NCBI GenBank assembly: GCA_002440225.1
Contig: DJSH01000070.1
Location: forward strand, 1 to 64,000
Origin: Candidatus Segatella violae
GTDB lineage: Bacteria; Bacteroidota; Bacteroidia; Bacteroidales; Bacteroidaceae
DNA: 64,000 nucleotides
Direction: 5' to 3'
Under the pieces are notes generated by a model, which saw nothing but the letters and a program-made list of their open reading frames with translations, did no database searches and was not told the origin of the DNA. Both the position numbers and the translations under genes were made by a program. Below, in pieces: positions 1 to 8,859 of this stretch (position 1 is the stretch's first letter; the number at the start of each line of letters is the position of its first letter).

Positions 1-2
1 AC

Positions 3-86
3 ACACTTTTGCAGGTGACCCAGAGAAACGCTCAGATTGAGATAGCTGAGGCTATGGAATTTGGAGAAAAAAGCAGACTGATGTGA
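3..86 (+). CDS. 3' end of an unidentified protein (partial)
   Basis: An open frame enters from the left edge and runs about 27 codons to a TGA at 84-86; it reads TLLQVTQRNAQIEIAEAMEF and onward. The other two forward frames hit stops within about 40 bases. The stop codon lies inside a strong terminator hairpin, as expected for the end of a gene. The visible stretch is too short and too ordinary to assign a family, so no function is proposed. Confidence 0.55.
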   Translation, partial: TLLQVTQRNAQIEIAEAMEFGEKSRLM

Positions 87-114
87 AGAATGATTCATGT
101 TGGTCTGCTTTTTT
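67..114 (+). terminator. Rho-independent terminator overlapping a stop codon
   Basis: The arm AAAAAAGCAGAC (67-78) pairs with GTCTGCTTTTTT (103-114), and the run of T continues to 117. The stop codon of the upstream partial gene (84-86) lies in the loop, so this ends the upstream transcript just before the cca promoter. Confidence 0.8.
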
Positions 115-126
115 TTTGTTTTTTAT

Positions 127-157
127 TTTGTTATTCACTTTTTTTGCAGTAACTTTG
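127..157 (+). promoter_or_regulatory. Bacteroidota-type promoter of cca
   Basis: TTTG at 127-130, a 19-base spacer and TAACTTTG at 150-157 match the Bacteroidota consensus TTTG-N19-TAnnTTTG exactly. It lies 16 bases before the ATG at 173, which rules out the longer reading frame beginning upstream at 83. Confidence 0.85.
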
Positions 158-172
158 CACCCCGAAAGAAAA

Positions 173-1603
173 ATGAGCATGAGAAATTTGACCAATGCCG
201 AACTGGCACAAATACTAGATAAAGATATATTCCATAAGATTTCAGAGGCAGCGGACTCGTTGTCTTTGGAATGTTATGTGGTGGGTGGATATGTGCGCGA
301 CCTTTTCCTGGAGCGTCCTTCCAATGATATTGATGTCGTTGTCGTAGGCAGCGGCATACAGGTGGCTGATGCCCTCAAGAAGATGTTGGGAAAGAAGGCT
401 CACTTGTCTGTGTTCCGTAACTTTGGCACCGCCCAGGTGAAGTATAAGGATACGGAGGTGGAGTTCGTGGGGGCTCGCAAGGAGAGTTATCATCGTGACT
501 CTCGCAAGCCTATCGTGGAGGATGGTACCTTGGAGGATGACCAGAACCGTCGTGACTTTACCATCAATGCGATGGCGGTATGCCTGAACAAGGACCGCTT
601 TGGCGAGCTTGTCGATCCCTTCGATGGTGTCTATGACTTGGAGGATGGCATCATCGCCACTCCGCTCGACCCTGACATCACTTTCTCTGACGATCCTTTG
701 CGCATGATGCGCTGTGTGCGTTTCGCCACCCAGCTCAATTTCCAGATAGAGGATGAAACCTACGCCGCCCTCTCTCGCAATGCCGACCGACTGAAGATAA
801 TCAGTGGCGAGCGCATTGCCGACGAGATGAACAAGATTATGCTCTCCAAGCATCCTAGCAGTGGCTTCTATTATCTCAAGGACACGGGGCTGCTGCAAAT
901 AATCTTGCCGGAGCTGTGTGCTCTTGATGTGGTGGAGACTCGCAATGGACGTGCCCACAAGAATAATTACGACCACACGATGGAGGTGTTGGAGAATGTG
1001 TGCAAGCACAGCGATAACCTTTGGCTTCGCTGGGCGGCGCTCTTCCATGACATCGGCAAGCCGAAGAGCAAGCGATGGGACAACAACATCGGATGGACTT
1101 TCCACAGCCATAACATCATCGGTGCCAAGATGTTGCCTTCCATCTTTAGACGCTTGAAATTGCCGATGGACACGAAGATGAAATATGTGCAGAAATTGGT
1201 GGAGCTACACATGCGCCCGATTGTGATTGCCGACGAGGAGGTGACGGATAGTGCCGTGCGCCGACTGCTGAATGACGCGGGCGATGACATCAATGACTTG
1301 ATGACGCTATGCGAGGCTGACATCACCAGCAAGAACGAACTGCGCAAGCAGCGCTTCCTCGACAATTTCCGTATCGTACGTGAGAAGCTGACTGACCTGC
1401 AGGAACGTGATTACAAGCGATTGCTCCAGCCTTGCATCGACGGCAATGAAATCATGGAGATGTTCCACTTGAAACCTTGTAGAGAGGTAGGTACGTTGAA
1501 GCAGACTTTGAAGGATGCGGTGCTCGACAACAAGGTGCCCAACGAGCGAGAACCTTTGATGGAGCTGCTGATGCAGAAAGCGAAGGAAATGGAGTTAATT
1601 TAG
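173..1603 (+). CDS. cca: CCA tRNA nucleotidyltransferase with HD domain
   Basis: Adds or repairs the 3' CCA end of tRNAs in the cytoplasm. The N-terminal class II nucleotidyltransferase head shows GGYVRD followed by the catalytic DID pair (NDIDVVVVG). RRDFTINAMA and RMMRCVRFA are the usual downstream polymerase motifs. A C-terminal HD phosphohydrolase domain carries FHDIGKPK. The ATG at 173 is preferred because a perfect promoter (127-157) lies just upstream and would fall inside any longer frame. The length, about 476 residues, is usual for Bacteroidota Cca/PcnB-like proteins. A poly(A) polymerase is the alternative in this family, but the HD fusion favours CCA addition. It is monocistronic, bounded by terminators on both sides. 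Confidence 0.9.
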   Translation: MSMRNLTNAELAQILDKDIFHKISEAADSLSLECYVVGGYVRDLFLERPSNDIDVVVVGSGIQVADALKKMLGKKAHLSVFRNFGTAQVKYKDTEVEFVGARKESYHRDSRKPIVEDGTLEDDQNRRDFTINAMAVCLNKDRFGELVDPFDGVYDLEDGIIATPLDPDITFSDDPLRMMRCVRFATQLNFQIEDETYAALSRNADRLKIISGERIADEMNKIMLSKHPSSGFYYLKDTGLLQIILPELCALDVVETRNGRAHKNNYDHTMEVLENVCKHSDNLWLRWAALFHDIGKPKSKRWDNNIGWTFHSHNIIGAKMLPSIFRRLKLPMDTKMKYVQKLVELHMRPIVIADEEVTDSAVRRLLNDAGDDINDLMTLCEADITSKNELRKQRFLDNFRIVREKLTDLQERDYKRLLQPCIDGNEIMEMFHLKPCREVGTLKQTLKDAVLDNKVPNEREPLMELLMQKAKEMELI

Positions 1604-1636
1604 ATGAAAACTCTAAATACAGAATAATTTTTGTTA

Positions 1637-1663
1637 AATAACGGCTACGTTGTGGCCGTTATT
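1637..1663 (+). terminator. Hairpin after cca
   Basis: A 9-bp stem pairs 1637-1645 (AATAACGGC) with 1655-1663 (GCCGTTATT) around a 9-base loop, 34 bases after the cca stop. The trailing bases are AT-rich rather than a clean T tract, so termination is likely but not certain. Confidence 0.55.
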
Positions 1664-1676
1664 AATATATTATTAG

Positions 1677-1684
1677 TAATTTTG
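1677..1684 (+). promoter_or_regulatory. -7 element for the RND efflux operon
   Basis: TAATTTTG matches the Bacteroidota -7 box TAnnTTTG; no TTTG lies at the ideal distance upstream. It leaves a leader of about 115 bases before the adaptor gene ATG at 1808. The leader holds an inverted repeat (GAGGG near 1727, CCCTC near 1752) that could be regulatory. No local regulator gene is present. Confidence 0.55.
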
Positions 1685-1807
1685 CAACGTTTTAAAACTC
1701 GAAGGGTGCTTTGAGTTTCCTTGAACGAGGGGGATGAAGTAAATTCTTTCCCTCCTTAATATATATAGGTATGATAATAAAAATAAATTAAATATATAAT
1801 AATAGGT

Positions 1808-3019
1808 ATGAAAATTAAAAACGTTTTGTTTGTTGCAGCTATTTGTGCTATCGCAACTTTGACATCATGTGGAAGTAAAAGCAAGGGTGGACTGCCAGAC
1901 TTCAGCGACGATGAGTTCGCTGTAGAGACTATTGGCTCTACCAATGCAGCTTTGCAGACCACTTATCCTGCCACCATCAAGGGTATCCAGGATGTAGAGG
2001 TACGTCCTAAGGTTTCTGGTTTCATCACGAAGGTTTACGTGCATGAGGGTCAGACCGTATCTGCTGGTCAGCCTTTGTTCTCCATTGATAGCGAGACTTA
2101 CCAGGCTGCTGTTCGTCAGTGTGCAGCTGCTGTCAATACAGCCAAGGCTCAGGCTAACACAGCTCGTTTGACTTACTTGAACAACAAGAAATTGTTTGAT
2201 AGCAAGATCATCGGTCAGTATGAGCTTTCTACAGCAGCCAACTCTTTGGCTACAGCCCAGGCTCAGGTGGCTCAGGCAGAGGCATCTTTGGCTTCAGCTC
2301 GTGAGCAGTTGGCTTGGTGTACTGTAAAGAGCCCATCAGCAGGTGTCGTTGGCAGTCTTCCTTTGAAGGAGGGTGCTTTGGTTAGCGCATCTGGTCAGGC
2401 TTTGACCACCATCTCCAACATCAGCACCATGGAAGTGTTCTTCTCTCTCTCTGAGACTCAGATCTTGAACATGACCAAGACCAATGGTAGCATGCAGGCA
2501 GCCATCGCTGCATTCCCAGCTGTGAAGTTGCAACTTGCAGACGGTTCTATCTATAATCATCCAGGAAAGGTCGTTAAGATGAGTGGTGTCATCGACGCTA
2601 CTACAGGTGCCGTTTCCCTCATCGCACACTTCGCTAACCCAGAGAAGTTGTTGAAGAGTGGTGGTGCCGGTCAGATTGTCATCCCTAACGACGACAACAA
2701 TGCCATCGTTATCCCACAGGAGGCTTGCTCTCAGGTACAGGATAAGATTTTCGTTTACATCGTAACCAAGGACAACAAGGTGAAGTATTCTGAGATCAAG
2801 GTTAATCCACAGGATGATGGCAAGAACTATATCGTAACTTCTGGTCTTCATGTAGGCGACCGCATCGTTGTGAAGGGTATCACCAAGTTGACCGATGGTC
2901 AGCAGATTAAGCCAATCACCGTACAGCGTTACAATCAGAAGATTGCTGAGGCAGCCAAGTTGGGTGAGTCTCAGGACAACGCCCATGACTTCGCTGCAAC
3001 CATGAGTGGTAAGAAGTAA
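1808..3019 (+). CDS. RND efflux periplasmic adaptor subunit (AcrA/MexA type lipoprotein)
   Basis: Membrane fusion protein linking an RND pump to an outer-membrane channel in the periplasm. The N-terminus is a lipoprotein signal with lipobox LTSC (Cys 21). It is followed by the lipoyl/barrel-sandwich half (VRPKVSGFITKVYVHEGQTV), an alpha-helical hairpin rich in Ala and Gln (about residues 95-170), then beta-barrel and membrane-proximal domains. The 403-residue length fits the family. It is the first gene of a three-gene operon with the pump 66 bases downstream and the channel after it. The substrate is not readable from sequence; bile salts, detergents and drugs are usual for this family. Confidence 0.93.
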   Translation: MKIKNVLFVAAICAIATLTSCGSKSKGGLPDFSDDEFAVETIGSTNAALQTTYPATIKGIQDVEVRPKVSGFITKVYVHEGQTVSAGQPLFSIDSETYQAAVRQCAAAVNTAKAQANTARLTYLNNKKLFDSKIIGQYELSTAANSLATAQAQVAQAEASLASAREQLAWCTVKSPSAGVVGSLPLKEGALVSASGQALTTISNISTMEVFFSLSETQILNMTKTNGSMQAAIAAFPAVKLQLADGSIYNHPGKVVKMSGVIDATTGAVSLIAHFANPEKLLKSGGAGQIVIPNDDNNAIVIPQEACSQVQDKIFVYIVTKDNKVKYSEIKVNPQDDGKNYIVTSGLHVGDRIVVKGITKLTDGQQIKPITVQRYNQKIAEAAKLGESQDNAHDFAATMSGKK

Positions 3020-3085
3020 TTCCTGCCCGAAAGCAGCAAGGAATAATTACTATATATAATAAGGTATAAAGAAAAATAGTAAATT

Positions 3086-6000
3086 ATGTCATTTACAAAC
3101 TTTATAAAACGCCCAGTACTTTCGACGGTGGTTTCCATCTTCTTCGTCTTGCTGGGTACCATCGGCTTGATATCACTGCCTATCGAGCAGTATCCTAATA
3201 TCGCGCCGCCTACCATTACGGTATCTACCACCTATACGGGTGCCGATGCCCAGACTGTGCTGAACTCAGTCATCGCTCCTTTGGAGGAGAGTATCAATGG
3301 TGTGGAGAACATGACCTACATGACTTCTCAGGCATCCAACTCTGGTTTTGCGCAGATTACCGTTTACTTCAAGCAAGGTTCCGATGCCGATATGGCTGCG
3401 GTCAACGTGCAGAACCGTGTGTCCCAGGCACAGGCTTTGCTTCCTGCCGAGGTTACCAAGGTGGGTGTCACCGTTACCAAGCGCCAGAGCTCTAACGTGA
3501 TTATGTTCGCTCTGACCACCGACGATGGCCGTTACGACGACCAGTTTGTTACCAACTACGCCTTGATCAACGTTATTCCTCAGTTGAAGCGTATCAATGG
3601 TGTGGGTGATGTGCAGAGTCCTTCTACTCGTAACTACTCTATGCGTATCTGGTTGAAGCCAGAGAAGATGAAGGAGTACGGACTCGTTCCTTCCGACATC
3701 TCCAATGCCTTGGCTGAGCAGAACATTGAGGCTGCCCCTGGTAGCTTTGGTGAGTCAACCGATATGCAGTATGAATATACTTTGCGTTACAAAGGTCGTT
3801 TGAAGACTCCTATCGAGTATGAGAACATTTTGATTAAGAGTGATGCTTCAGGTCAGACCCTTCGTCTCGGCGATGTAGCCAAGATTGAGTTGGGTGGTTT
3901 GCAGTACAACGTAAACTTGCTCAACAATGGTCAGCCTGCCGTGATGGGTATGGTTCAGCAGATTGCTGGTTCCAACGCTACCCAGATTGCAACGGATGTA
4001 AAGCAGACCTTGAATGAGTTGGAGAAGAACTATCCTCCAGGGTTGAAGAACGTTATCTTGATGGATGTTACCGAGTTCTTGTTCGCATCTATCGAGGAGG
4101 TAGTGTTCACCTTGATCATCACCTTGGTGTTGGTGTTCATTGTGGTATATATCTTCTTGCAGGATTTCCGTTCTACGTTGATCCCTATGATTGCCGTGCC
4201 TGTGGCTTTGATTGGTGCCTTCTTCTTCCTTTGGGTATTCGGATTCTCCATCAACTTGCTGACGCTGTCCGCCCTCCTGTTGGCTATCGCCATTGTGGTC
4301 GATGATGCCATCGTGGTTGTGGAGGCTGTCCATGCCAAGCTCGACCAGGGTTACAAGAGCGCCCTTACCGCTTCTATTGATGCCATGAACGAAATCTCTG
4401 GTGCCATCATCTCCATTACCTTGGTGATGTCTGCCGTGTTCGTTCCTGTGTCATTTATCGGTGGTACATCTGGTTACTTCTACCGTGAGTTCGGTGTGAC
4501 TATGGCTGTGTCTATCGTCATTTCCGCTGTTAACGCGTTGACTTTGTCTCCTGCGCTTTGTGCAATGTTGCTGAAGCCACACGAGGAAGGTCAGGATGAG
4601 AAGAAGATGTCTTTCATCGACCGTTTCCATGCTGGATTCAACTATCAGTTCGAGAAGATTACCAATAAGTATAAAGGTGGTGTCAAGTGGGTCATCAATC
4701 ATGGTATCGTTGCCGCTGGCGCTATCGTTGCTGGTGTCATTGCCTTGGTTGTCTTGATGGGTACTACCAAGACTGGTTTGGTGCCAGATGAGGATACCGG
4801 TACTTTGTTCTGCTGTATCTCTACAGCCCCAGGTACTTCTCAGGAAAAAACTTCCGAGGTGGTGAAGCAGGTGGATAAGATGCTCGCTGATAATCCAGCC
4901 ATCCAAACACGTAACGCCATCATGGGTTATAGCTTCATCGGTGGTGCGGGTTCCAACCAGGGTACCATCATTATCAAGTTGAAGCCATTCGAGGAGCGTC
5001 CAGGTGGATTCTTCCATCGCATCAAGTGTGCTCTCACAGGCGGTGGCATCGAGGCGTTGTTTGTCAACCCTATGGAGTCAACCTCTGTATTGGGTATGAT
5101 CTACAAGCAGACTGCTGCCATCAAGGATGCACAGGTGCTTGCCTTCGCTCCACCTATGATCTCTGGTTTCTCTATGCAGAATGGTATTACCATGACCATG
5201 CAGGATAAGACCGGTGGTGACTTGAACAAGTTCTTTAGCAATGTACAGAAGTTCTTGGCTGAGTTGAACAAGCGTCCTGAGATTCAGACCGCCCAGACTC
5301 AGTACAACCCTAACTATCCTCAGTACATGGTGGATGTGGATGTTGCCAAGACCAAGCAGGCAGGTATCTCTCCTAACACCGTGCTTTCTGTAATGCAGGG
5401 TTACCTCGGTGGTCTCTACGCATCTAACTTCAATGCTTACGGTAAACTCTACCGTGTCATGATTCAGGCTGGTCCTGAGAGTCGTATGCGTCCAGACGAT
5501 TTGAGCAAGATTTACGTACGTTGTGCCGATGGCACCATGTCTCCAGTAAGTGAGTTCGTTACACTGAAGAAGATGTTCGGTCCATCCAACATCACACGTT
5601 TCAACCTGTTTACCTCTATGGATGTTTCCGTAACTCCTAACAGTGGTTACTCTACTGGTGATGGTATGAAGGCCATCGCCGAGGTGGCTAAGGAAACTTT
5701 GCCAGATGGCTATGGTTACGAGTACTCTGGTTTGACCCGTTCAGAGGCAGAGTCCAGCAACTCTACCGGTTTGATCTTCGCACTCTGTATCGTATTCGTT
5801 TACTTGATCTTGAGTGCCCAGTACGAGAGTTACATCTTGCCATTGTCAGTAGTATTGTCTATCCCATTCGGCTTGGCTGGTGCGTTCATCTTCACCAACC
5901 TGTTCGGTCACTCTAACGATATCTACATGCAGATTTCGTTGATTATGTTGATCGGTCTGTTGGCTAAGAACGCCATCTTGATTGTACAGTTCGCCTTGGA

Positions 6001-6367
6001 GCGTCGTCGTACGGGTATGGCTATCAAGTACTCAGCTATCTTGGGTGCAGGTGCTCGTCTCCGTCCTATCTTGATGACCTCTCTCGCCATGGTTATCGGT
6101 TTGCTGCCTTTGATGTTCGCATCAGGTGTAGGTAAGTATGGTAACCAGACCTTGGGTGCTGCAGCCGTAGGTGGTATGTTGATTGGTACTATCTGCCAGA
6201 TCTTCATCGTGCCAGCGTTGTTCGCAGTGTTCGAGTGGTTGCAGGAGCGTATCAAGCCATTGACATTCGACGATGAGTTGAACGAGGAGGCAGTCGTAGA
6301 GTTGGAGCAGTATGCCAATGCCGCTCACAACAAGAAGACCCAGGCTCCAGCTCCAGTACAGGAATAA
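3086..6367 (+). CDS. RND multidrug efflux pump inner-membrane subunit (AcrB/HAE1 family)
   Basis: Proton-driven tripartite efflux transporter. The 1093 residues give the duplicated architecture of 12 membrane helices and two large periplasmic loops. Proton-relay residues are visible: the Asp pair in TM4 (IAIVVDDAIVVVE, residues 406-407) and the Lys in TM10 (GLLAKNAIL, residue 961). The N-terminus FIKRPVLSTVVSIFFVLLG is the classical HAE1 start. A charged Pro/Ala tail extends the C-terminus beyond E. coli AcrB. It sits between the adaptor gene and a TolC-like gene, forming a complete tripartite set. Functional assignment is firm; substrate range is unknown. Confidence 0.95.
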   Translation: MSFTNFIKRPVLSTVVSIFFVLLGTIGLISLPIEQYPNIAPPTITVSTTYTGADAQTVLNSVIAPLEESINGVENMTYMTSQASNSGFAQITVYFKQGSDADMAAVNVQNRVSQAQALLPAEVTKVGVTVTKRQSSNVIMFALTTDDGRYDDQFVTNYALINVIPQLKRINGVGDVQSPSTRNYSMRIWLKPEKMKEYGLVPSDISNALAEQNIEAAPGSFGESTDMQYEYTLRYKGRLKTPIEYENILIKSDASGQTLRLGDVAKIELGGLQYNVNLLNNGQPAVMGMVQQIAGSNATQIATDVKQTLNELEKNYPPGLKNVILMDVTEFLFASIEEVVFTLIITLVLVFIVVYIFLQDFRSTLIPMIAVPVALIGAFFFLWVFGFSINLLTLSALLLAIAIVVDDAIVVVEAVHAKLDQGYKSALTASIDAMNEISGAIISITLVMSAVFVPVSFIGGTSGYFYREFGVTMAVSIVISAVNALTLSPALCAMLLKPHEEGQDEKKMSFIDRFHAGFNYQFEKITNKYKGGVKWVINHGIVAAGAIVAGVIALVVLMGTTKTGLVPDEDTGTLFCCISTAPGTSQEKTSEVVKQVDKMLADNPAIQTRNAIMGYSFIGGAGSNQGTIIIKLKPFEERPGGFFHRIKCALTGGGIEALFVNPMESTSVLGMIYKQTAAIKDAQVLAFAPPMISGFSMQNGITMTMQDKTGGDLNKFFSNVQKFLAELNKRPEIQTAQTQYNPNYPQYMVDVDVAKTKQAGISPNTVLSVMQGYLGGLYASNFNAYGKLYRVMIQAGPESRMRPDDLSKIYVRCADGTMSPVSEFVTLKKMFGPSNITRFNLFTSMDVSVTPNSGYSTGDGMKAIAEVAKETLPDGYGYEYSGLTRSEAESSNSTGLIFALCIVFVYLILSAQYESYILPLSVVLSIPFGLAGAFIFTNLFGHSNDIYMQISLIMLIGLLAKNAILIVQFALERRRTGMAIKYSAILGAGARLRPILMTSLAMVIGLLPLMFASGVGKYGNQTLGAAAVGGMLIGTICQIFIVPALFAVFEWLQERIKPLTFDDELNEEAVVELEQYANAAHNKKTQAPAPVQE

Positions 6368-6391
6368 GGACATAAACATCAAGCGTAAACA

Positions 6392-7786
6392 ATGAAAAAG
6401 AATATAAATATCATCATATTAGGTCTCGCAGCGCTCTCTTTGAGCAGCTGCAAGACTCTCTACGGAAAGTACGAGCGTCCTGATGTGAAGACCAGTGGAT
6501 TGGTTCGCGACTCTGCCTCTATCTCCGATACCTTGGCAGTGAAGGATACCACCACCTTCGCCAACATCCCATGGCGCAGCGTATTCACCGACCCTCAGTT
6601 GCAGGGCTTGATCGAGAAGGGCTTGGCGAACAACGTCAACCTGCTCAACGCAGCTCTCAATGTTCAGATGGCTGAGGCACAGTTGAAGGCAGCCAAGTTG
6701 GCTTTCTTGCCATCTTTGGCTTTCTCTCCACAGGGTACCATCTCTTCTTGGGATGGCAACGCAGCCACCAAGACTTACAGCTTGCCTATCTCGGCTAGCT
6801 GGAACGCAGACCTTTGGGGCAATCTCTTGTCGCAGAAGCGCAGTGCCCAGGTGGCTCTGCTCCAGACCAAGGATTACCAAGTGTCTGTACAGACCAACCT
6901 CATCGCCAACATCGCCAACATGTACTATACATTGTTGATGCTCGACAAGCAGGTGGAGCTGGTTAATAATATGGAGTCTTTGACCAAGGATACTTGGGAG
7001 ACCATGAAGGTGCTCAAGGATACCAAGATGGGCTATCGCTCCACTTCTATCCAGGCTGCTGAGTCTAACTACTATTCTGTATTGACACAGAAGACCGACT
7101 TGCAGCGCCAGATCCGTGAGACCGAGAACTCTTTGAGCCTACTTATCGGCGACCAGGCACACACCATCGCTCGTGGCAAGTTGGAGAACCAGAGTCTTCC
7201 TTCTAAGTTCTCAACAGGCGTAGGCATCCAGTTGCTCAACAACCGTGCTGATGTTCACGCTGCCGAGATGAATTTGGCTCAGTGTTTCTATGGCATCGAG
7301 ACCGCTCGCAGCCGTTTCTATCCAAACTTGAACATTGCAGCCAATGGTACTTTCACCAACTCAAGCGGCATGGGTATCGTCAACCCAGGTAAGTGGTTGC
7401 TCTCAGCTGTTGGTTCGCTCACTCAGCCAATCTTCCAAAATGGCAAACTCGTAATGGGCTTGAAGGTGGCTAAGATTCAGTATGAGCAGGCTTACAACAC
7501 TTGGCAGAACACCGTGCTCAAGGCTGGTAGCGAGGTGAGCAATGCCCTTGTGCTCTACAACTCTTCCGATGAGAAGGGCAAGGTAGAGGAGAAGCAAATC
7601 AAGGTGCTCGAACAGAACGTGGAGGATACTCGTAAGTTGATGGGCGAGGCAGGTGGCTCTTACTTGGAGGTTATCTCAGCTCAGTCATCCCTCCTCAACG
7701 TCCAGCTCTCCAAGGTAGCCGACGACTTCTACAAGATGCAGGCAGTGGTCAACCTCTACTATGCATTGGGTGGAGGAGCTAAGTAA
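6392..7786 (+). CDS. RND efflux outer-membrane channel (TolC/OprM, NodT family lipoprotein)
   Basis: Outer-membrane exit duct for the upstream RND pump. The signal ends in lipobox LSSC (Cys 20), so the protein is an OprM-like lipidated channel. Two repeated OEP halves are visible (about 55-240 and 265-460), each with Ala/Leu/Gln-rich helical hairpins. The length of 464 residues is normal. The gene starts 24 bases after the pump stop and is the last efflux component; the lpxA-like gene follows after 33 bases and may share the transcript. Confidence 0.93.
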   Translation: MKKNINIIILGLAALSLSSCKTLYGKYERPDVKTSGLVRDSASISDTLAVKDTTTFANIPWRSVFTDPQLQGLIEKGLANNVNLLNAALNVQMAEAQLKAAKLAFLPSLAFSPQGTISSWDGNAATKTYSLPISASWNADLWGNLLSQKRSAQVALLQTKDYQVSVQTNLIANIANMYYTLLMLDKQVELVNNMESLTKDTWETMKVLKDTKMGYRSTSIQAAESNYYSVLTQKTDLQRQIRETENSLSLLIGDQAHTIARGKLENQSLPSKFSTGVGIQLLNNRADVHAAEMNLAQCFYGIETARSRFYPNLNIAANGTFTNSSGMGIVNPGKWLLSAVGSLTQPIFQNGKLVMGLKVAKIQYEQAYNTWQNTVLKAGSEVSNALVLYNSSDEKGKVEEKQIKVLEQNVEDTRKLMGEAGGSYLEVISAQSSLLNVQLSKVADDFYKMQAVVNLYYALGGGAK

Positions 7787-7819
7787 TGTTTAGTTACTAA
7801 TGTTTAATGAATAATTATT

Positions 7820-8602
7820 ATGGCTAGTATAATAAGTCCAAAGGCAGAGGTTTCTCCAAAGGCTAAGATTGGAGACAACTGCAAGATATATCCTTTCGTC
7901 TATATCGAGGACGATGTGGAAATCGGTGACAACTGCATCATCTATCCATTCGTGAGCATCATGAATGGTACTCGCATGGGCAATGGCAACAAGGTTTTCC
8001 AGGGTGCTGTAGTAGGTGCGCTTCCACAGGATTTCAACTTCAGTGGTGCCAACAGTTTCGTCGTTATCGGCGACAACAATACCATCCGTGAGAACGTGGT
8101 TATCAACCGCGGTACTTACGAGGGTGGCAAGACTGTGCTTGGCAATAAGAACTTCTTGATGGAAGGTGCGCACATCTCTCACGATACAGTGGTTGGCAAT
8201 GGTTGCGTATTCGGTTATGGTACCAAGATTGCCGGCGATTGCATCATCGGCAATGGTGTCATCTACTCAACATCAGTTGTAGAGAATGCCAAGACTCGTG
8301 TAGGCGACTTGGCGATGATTCAGGCAGGTACCACCTTCTCCAAGGATGTTCCTCCTTACATCATCGCAGGTGGCAAGCCTGTGAAGTATGCCGGTCCTAA
8401 CGGCATCATCATGGAGGCAGCCCAGATTACTGAGAAGGTGCGCAAGCACGTGGCTAATGCCTATCGTTTGGTATTCCACGGTCAGACATCCCTCTTCGAT
8501 GCCATCAACCAGATCAAGGATCAGGTGCCAGACGGCCCGGAGATTCAGAACATCATCCAGTTCTTGGAGAGTTCCGAGAAGGGTGTTATCACTAAGATGT
8601 AA
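7820..8602 (+). CDS. lpxA: UDP-N-acetylglucosamine acyltransferase (LpxA family)
   Basis: First enzyme of lipid A synthesis, moving a 3-hydroxyacyl chain from ACP to UDP-GlcNAc in the cytoplasm. The protein is a left-handed beta-helix built of hexapeptide repeats (IGDNCKIYPFVYIEDDVEIG and onward). The catalytic-site motif GAHISHD carries H118 and H121, the latter matching E. coli H125. A helical C-terminus of about 70 residues completes the 260-residue length. Bacteroidota commonly keep lpxA beside an lpxC-fabZ fusion, but here it follows an RND operon. It could therefore be a second LpxA-like paralogue; comparison with the rest of the genome would settle this. Confidence 0.82.
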   Translation: MASIISPKAEVSPKAKIGDNCKIYPFVYIEDDVEIGDNCIIYPFVSIMNGTRMGNGNKVFQGAVVGALPQDFNFSGANSFVVIGDNNTIRENVVINRGTYEGGKTVLGNKNFLMEGAHISHDTVVGNGCVFGYGTKIAGDCIIGNGVIYSTSVVENAKTRVGDLAMIQAGTTFSKDVPPYIIAGGKPVKYAGPNGIIMEAAQITEKVRKHVANAYRLVFHGQTSLFDAINQIKDQVPDGPEIQNIIQFLESSEKGVITKM

Positions 8603-8651
8603 TTTAAGTAAAATTTAAGTCATACCTATTTGAATTTTACTCTGTATAAGG

Positions 8652-8679
8652 AAGGGCTGGCCGTGAGGTCGGCCCTTTT
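8652..8679 (+). terminator. Terminator after the efflux-lpxA unit
   Basis: An 11-bp stem pairs 8652-8662 with 8667-8677 around a GTGA tetraloop, followed by TTTT. It closes the efflux/lpxA transcript; the rest of 8603-8859 holds the ftsX promoter and no credible gene. Confidence 0.85.
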
Positions 8680-8772
8680 GTGTATCATCCAGTTCTTCCT
8701 TTTCCTCTTTCTCATACCCTCTTCTCTGATTTGTGCAATTTCGCAGAAAAGTGTGAATAATTGCAATTTTAT

Positions 8773-8803
8773 TTTGTTATCTCTTCGTTTTAATGTACCT
8801 TTG
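8773..8803 (+). promoter_or_regulatory. Bacteroidota-type promoter of the ftsX operon
   Basis: TTTG (8773-8776), a 19-base spacer and TACCTTTG (8796-8803) match the consensus exactly, 57 bases before the ftsX ATG. It probably drives the whole ftsX-folK run. Confidence 0.85.
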
Positions 8804-8859
8804 CAAACAATTTGGGGTATTATACCCTTTTTGGTTTAAAGTAAGTAACTTTTTAGACA

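Noticed and set aside
1690..1760. Leader of the RND operon with GGGTGCTTTGAG, considered as a TPP-type aptamer
   Set aside because: It lacks the CTGAGA and ACC...GAACCTG blocks; only a generic inverted repeat is present.
8630..8839. Plus-strand 69-codon frame between lpxA and ftsX
   Set aside because: It runs through the lpxA terminator and the ftsX promoter, so it is not a gene.
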